This document shows, in pieces, positions 48,449 to 51,236 of a stretch of 51,236 nt of DNA. Source of the stretch: Candidatus Jorgensenbacteria bacterium (GTDB taxonomy: Bacteria; Patescibacteriota; Minisyncoccia; UBA6257; GWB1-50-10). The stretch is taken from NCBI GenBank assembly GCA_030648515.1, contig JAUSHK010000005.1:226895-278130 (forward strand). Reading direction: 5' to 3'. The notes under the pieces are model-generated. The model saw only the letters and a list, made by a program, of their open reading frames with translations. It was not told the origin of the DNA and searched no databases. Position 1 is the first letter of the stretch, and each line of letters opens with the position of its first letter. The position numbers were made by a program, and so were the translations under genes.

Positions 48449-48477
48449 ATTATTACCGAAATCCTGCAATGATTCAA
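48449..48477 (-). promoter_or_regulatory. Promoter with leaderless spacing, small membrane protein and tRNA-Gly
   Basis: TTGAAT (plus 48472-48477), a 17-bp spacer and AATAAT (plus 48449-48454) on the minus strand, 7 nt before the ATG at 48441. Confidence 0.6.
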
Positions 48478-48488
48478 GTATAAAATTG

Positions 48489-48571
48489 TGCCCGGGGTCG
48501 GAGTCGAACCGACAAGAGCTTTCGCTCACAACATTTTAAGTGTTGCGCGTATACCATTCCGCCACCCGGGC
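48489..48571 (-). tRNA. tRNA-Leu (TAA)
   Basis: The 83-nt class II tRNA has acceptor GCCCGGG/CCCGGGC, anticodon loop CTTAAAA (TAA), a long variable arm (GAGCGAAAGCTC) and T arm GTCGGTTCGACTCCGAC. CCA is not encoded. Confidence 0.96.
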
Positions 48572-48573
48572 TT

Positions 48574-49044
48574 CTACTTCTTTTCTTTACGACCTCTGTG
48601 ACCTGGAGTTAAACTATGGCAATTTGGGCATAAAACTCGTAAGTTTTCTAGTCTGTTATCATGACGGTTGCCATTAATGTGATCCAGTTCAAGTGGTAAA
48701 TAACCGCCCCGTGTTTTTTGTGCCCAGTTACATTGTTCACAATACTGCGGTTTAAGTCCTTCCGCAAATAATCTTTTCTTTAGTTTAAAACTTTGGAAGT
48801 AACTGTTCTTAGAAAGAATCTTCTCCAGTGGAATTCTAGGCTTGCCAATTCCCGACAAACCAAGATTCCAACCACGACCTTTGAAATGTTTATTGTCCAA
48901 CCCGAACTCTTTTATATATTTTTTAATTTGTTCGTAATTACCACCAGCCTCTCGCAAACCGAGTTTTACAAGAACCTGACGAAAGCTGAATGAGTTTTTA
49001 ACTGCGTCTTTTAATTGGGTTTCTGTCCAAGATCTTTTCTTCAT
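48574..49044 (-). CDS. HNH endonuclease
   Basis: This 156-residue protein has an N-terminal helix-turn-helix-like segment (FSFRQVLVKLGLREAGGNYEQ, IKEFGLDNKHFKG) and a C-terminal HNH domain with zinc cysteines (CEQC...CPNC) and the core LELDHINGNRHDNRLENL. Such stand-alone HNH proteins include homing endonucleases and phage/restriction enzymes. It is packed between tRNA-Leu (2 bp downstream) and tRNA-Cys, which hints at mobility, although both tRNAs are intact. TGA-TACAAT lies 7 nt before the ATG (49052-49057). Confidence 0.88.
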   Translation of the reverse strand: MKKRSWTETQLKDAVKNSFSFRQVLVKLGLREAGGNYEQIKKYIKEFGLDNKHFKGRGWNLGLSGIGKPRIPLEKILSKNSYFQSFKLKKRLFAEGLKPQYCEQCNWAQKTRGGYLPLELDHINGNRHDNRLENLRVLCPNCHSLTPGHRGRKEKK

Positions 49045-49111
49045 CTAAATAATTGTATCAAATGGTAAACGCAGAAGCAATACGAAACTAGTCGTATTCC
49101 ATTAATTTATG

Positions 49112-49183
49112 AGGCGGCAGCCGGAATCGGACCGGCGCATAGCAGTTTTGCAGACTGCTGTGTTACCACTTCACCATGCCGCC
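49112..49183 (-). tRNA. tRNA-Cys (GCA)
   Basis: The 72-nt cloverleaf has acceptor GGCGGCA/TGCCGCC, discriminator T, anticodon loop CTGCAAA and T arm GCCGGTCCGATTCCGGC. CCA is not encoded. Confidence 0.96.
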
Positions 49184-49212
49184 TATTTTTTCAAACAGAG
49201 TTTTTAGAACGC

Positions 49213-49500
49213 TTACTCTTCCGCTATCCCGAAGGTGATGTGCGGTGTCGGGCGGATGTTCAGTTTCCGCGAGATTTCGTAGTTAACTTCACGCGTTCGT
49301 TTCTGAACCCTAAAAAACACTTCGGGGCCGCGTTCTTTTGGAATAATACCAAGTTTGACCGTGGCGTGCAATAAATCTTCGGAAACTATGACGTCAAGAA
49401 TCGTGACGAGCGCGCCCTCAAAATTAAATTCGCGTTCAAGGAGCCCGCCGACTTCCTGCCGTATAAGTTCCGCCATCCGCAAGTTTCTGTGCTGTCTCAT
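49213..49500 (-). CDS. rbfA: Ribosome-binding factor A
   Basis: This 95-residue KH-like factor matures the 30S subunit. It has RNLRMAELIRQEVGGLL at the N-terminus, VTILDVIVSEDLLHATVKLGI and the C-terminal RKLNIRPTPHITFGI. Its ATG overlaps the infB stop by 1 bp (TAATG), the usual infB-rbfA coupling. Confidence 0.94.
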   Translation of the reverse strand: MRQHRNLRMAELIRQEVGGLLEREFNFEGALVTILDVIVSEDLLHATVKLGIIPKERGPEVFFRVQKRTREVNYEISRKLNIRPTPHITFGIAEE

Positions 49501-50954
49501 TATTCAAAAATTAACGTATTGCCAACTTTTATCGGCTCGTCGCTTTCAACCGATAATCCGATTTCCTGCCCCGCGTTCGCTTCTGCAATATCTTTCCTTT
49601 CAGATTGCATATTTAAAATTCTTCCGGCGCATATTTTCCGTTTCTCGTGCCACATTTCAAACGCGCTCTGGTTCTTGACGGGCCCCACAAGCACGCGCCC
49701 GCCGATAATTTGCTGTCTGCCTTTTCGCCCGCCGAATACCGCCAAAATCAGCATTGACGGCAAAACTTTTGAAACGGCCTTGCTCGCGTACGCGACAAGC
49801 TCTTTCTCAAGCTCGTAGATGATATTTGACGAGATAATCGGAATTTTTCTCGCGTCGCTCACATTGTGTGCCGCCTTATCAATTTTCACGTGGAAGCCGA
49901 TGATGACTGCCGCGGCGTGCTCCGTGTTTTTGAGGTCGGTTTCGTGGATGTCGCCCACTGACGCGCCAACAACAACGAGTGGAAGCGCGGCCGAGAGTTT
50001 TTGAATGAGCCCTTCAAGCGCCTCAAGCGACGCCGATTCGTCCGCCTTGAGCACGAGCGGAATTATCTCTTCGCCCTCTACCTCCGTCCGCGCTTTTTGC
50101 TGCGCTTTCGTTGTTTTTATTTTGGCATTGTCTTCCGCGACGGCTTTTTCTACCGCCATGGCGTCGCTTCCCGCGAAAAACTGCTCGCCGATTTTTGGCA
50201 GTGATTCAAATCCGATTATGGCGCACGGCGCGCTCGGCTTCAATTCTTTTTCTTGTTTCCCGAGAAAATTTTCGAGCGTCCGCACTTTTCCTGATGCGCT
50301 TATTGTTCCGATAGTGTTTCCCTGCGCGAGCGTTCCCCCGCGGATGATGCCGCCCACGATAATGCCACGGCGCGGGTCAAGCCGCGCTGATGTAACAATT
50401 CCCGACGCGCATCCGTGCGGCGTTTCTTCTTTTATATCCTCCACTTCTGCGACAAGAAGAATGTGGTCAAGCAGTTCCGAAACGCCTGTTCCTTGTTTTG
50501 CAGAAATTTCCTGGAACGATATGTTTCCTCCGCGCCCTTCAAGAAACACTTCGGCCTGCGCGAGATCGTTCTTTGTTTTTTCCGTGTCCGCGTTCGGCTT
50601 ATCAATTTTATTTATCGCGACGACAAACGGAATTTTTTCGGCGCGGATGTGAATCAGCGCGTCTTTCGTCTGCGGTTTCACGCCGTCATCCGCCGCGACA
50701 ACAAGAATGGCGATGTCCGCGACTTTCGCTCCGTACGCGCGCATGTTTGAAAACGCCTCGTGCCCCGGGGTGTCAATAAACGTGATTTTGCGTCCGCCAG
50801 CCGGCGGATGCGTAATCTCGTATGCGCCGATGGATTGCGTGATGCCGCCCGCCTCGCGTTCAGCAACGGCGGTTTTCCTGATGTAATCAAGCAAGGTTGT
50901 TTTACCGTGGTCAACGTGCCCCATCACGGCGACAATGGGAGGCCTGGTATTCAT
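49500..50954 (-). CDS. infB: Translation initiation factor IF-2 (short form)
   Basis: This 484-residue GTPase brings initiator tRNA to the ribosome. It has G1 GHVDHGKTT, switch region [13 protein letters not shown]3 DTPGHEAF, G4 NKIDKPN, then EF-Tu-like domain 2 and IF-2 domains 3 and 4. It lacks the long N-terminal region found in most bacterial IF-2 proteins, starting directly at the G domain as in other CPR genomes. TACAAT ends 6 nt before the ATG, suggesting a leaderless infB-rbfA mRNA. Confidence 0.96.
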   Translation of the reverse strand: MNTRPPIVAVMGHVDHGKTTLLDYIRKTAVAEREAGGITQSIGAYEITHPPAGGRKITFIDTPGHEAFSNMRAYGAKVADIAILVVAADDGVKPQTKDALIHIRAEKIPFVVAINKIDKPNADTEKTKNDLAQAEVFLEGRGGNISFQEISAKQGTGVSELLDHILLVAEVEDIKEETPHGCASGIVTSARLDPRRGIIVGGIIRGGTLAQGNTIGTISASGKVRTLENFLGKQEKELKPSAPCAIIGFESLPKIGEQFFAGSDAMAVEKAVAEDNAKIKTTKAQQKARTEVEGEEIIPLVLKADESASLEALEGLIQKLSAALPLVVVGASVGDIHETDLKNTEHAAAVIIGFHVKIDKAAHNVSDARKIPIISSNIIYELEKELVAYASKAVSKVLPSMLILAVFGGRKGRQQIIGGRVLVGPVKNQSAFEMWHEKRKICAGRILNMQSERKDIAEANAGQEIGLSVESDEPIKVGNTLIFE

Positions 50955-50960
50955 ATAACG

Positions 50961-50966
50961 ATTGTA
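50961..50966 (-). promoter_or_regulatory. -10 box of infB-rbfA, leaderless spacing
   Basis: TACAAT on the minus strand ends 6 nt before the infB ATG (50954). The -35 is weak. Confidence 0.5.
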
Positions 50967-51013
50967 AAAATAGCAGAGAAATGATATAAAAACAAGGATT
51001 CAACCGATTATTT

Positions 51014-51100
51014 GGAGGCGTGGCCGAGTGGTTGAAGGCAGCATCCTGCTAAGATGTTGTGGGAGAAATCCCATCGGAGGTTCGAATCCTCCCGCCTCCG
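51014..51100 (+). tRNA. tRNA-Ser (GCT)
   Basis: The 87-nt class II tRNA has acceptor GGAGGCG/CGCCTCC, D loop with GGTTGAAGGC, anticodon loop CTGCTAA, a long variable arm (TGGGAGAAATCCCA) and T arm GGAGGTTCGAATCCTCC. CCA follows at 51101-51103, so it appears encoded here, unlike the other three tRNAs. Confidence 0.96.
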
Positions 51101-51136
51101 CCAAAATTGAAAATCGGAATCGGAAGCCGAAATGGG

Positions 51137-51215
51137 GTCGGCACGAAGTGCCGACACAAATGTATTCCCCCCAAAAAATCCTGATTCTGAAAGGATTCGC
51201 CACGCTCCGCGTGGC
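51137..51215. repeat. Two small palindromes after tRNA-Ser
   Basis: GTCGGCAC-GAA-GTGCCGAC (51137-51155) and GCCACGC-TCC-GCGTGGC (51199-51215) are perfect stems with 3-base loops, of the same style as 46992-47008 and the hairpin at 124-148. No gene is seen from 51104 to the end of the window. Confidence 0.5.
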
Positions 51216-51236
51216 TCAAAAAGTACGGTTCGAGCT

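Noticed and set aside
51000-51203. 67-codon minus-strand frame at the end of the window
   Set aside because: It is antisense to the tRNA-Ser gene.

Overview
The window looks like a chromosomal segment of a Patescibacteria (CPR) bacterium, most likely in the Parcubacteria group. Supporting signs are a compact complete-looking type IV pilus locus in the pilM-N-O / pilB-T-C order, short versions of core proteins (a 484-residue IF-2 without the long N-terminal region), very large Fn3/InlB-type surface proteins, and many core genes whose -10 box lies only 6-7 nt before the ATG (probable leaderless mRNAs). This placement is inferred from gene content and style; no marker tree was possible.

Layout. 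1-1.7 kb: two tandem secreted peptidoglycan-binding/repeat proteins (the first only as its last 33 codons). 1.8-5.7 kb: ligA-gatC-gatA on the minus strand. 5.7-16 kb: type IV pilus operon(s) on the minus strand (pilM, pilN, pilO, a small PilP-like protein, pilB, pilT, pilC, a major pilin behind its own promoter, prepilin peptidase, and four minor pilins), with comF divergent. 16.7-24.8 kb: two paralogous giant surface proteins. 24.9-45 kb: an accessory island. 45-51.2 kb: backbone genes again (clpP, tyrS, cupredoxin, HIT protein, rbfA, infB) with four tRNA genes (Gly-GCC, Leu-TAA, Cys-GCA, Ser-GCT).

The accessory island holds the most unusual content. (i) A probable RiPP system: a 56-residue Cys-containing precursor peptide (26279-26449, minus), an intervening terminator hairpin, a PqqD-domain plus radical SAM maturase (24940-26187) and, divergently, an ABC-F ATPase that could give self-protection. 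(ii) A gene with a type IX secretion sorting tail, flanked by 19-bp perfect inverted repeats (28486-30024), out of place in this lineage, next to a GreA-like gene. (iii) A U32-like protein, a HAM1-like pyrophosphatase and a five-gene minus-strand operon (Asp/Glu racemase family, GHMP kinase, two methyltransferases, a P-loop kinase) resembling a small-molecule pathway of unknown product. (iv) A GCS2-like ligase preceded by a 230-nt structured leader, an AstE-like zinc deacylase, and a phosphotransferase-fold protein lacking the usual catalytic-loop His. (v) A PLP decarboxylase broken by one in-frame TAA. (vi) A GNAT acetyltransferase behind a leader-peptide/terminator/antiterminator arrangement that looks like ribosome-mediated attenuation. 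(vii) A second, divergent ClpP and, between the two clpP genes, two promoter-terminator units with unannotated small ORFs.

Many island genes have strong Shine-Dalgarno leaders (AAGGAGG type), while many backbone genes look leaderless; this contrast, with the odd gene families, supports horizontal acquisition of at least parts of the island. All function calls are from motif recognition by eye; no database search was run.
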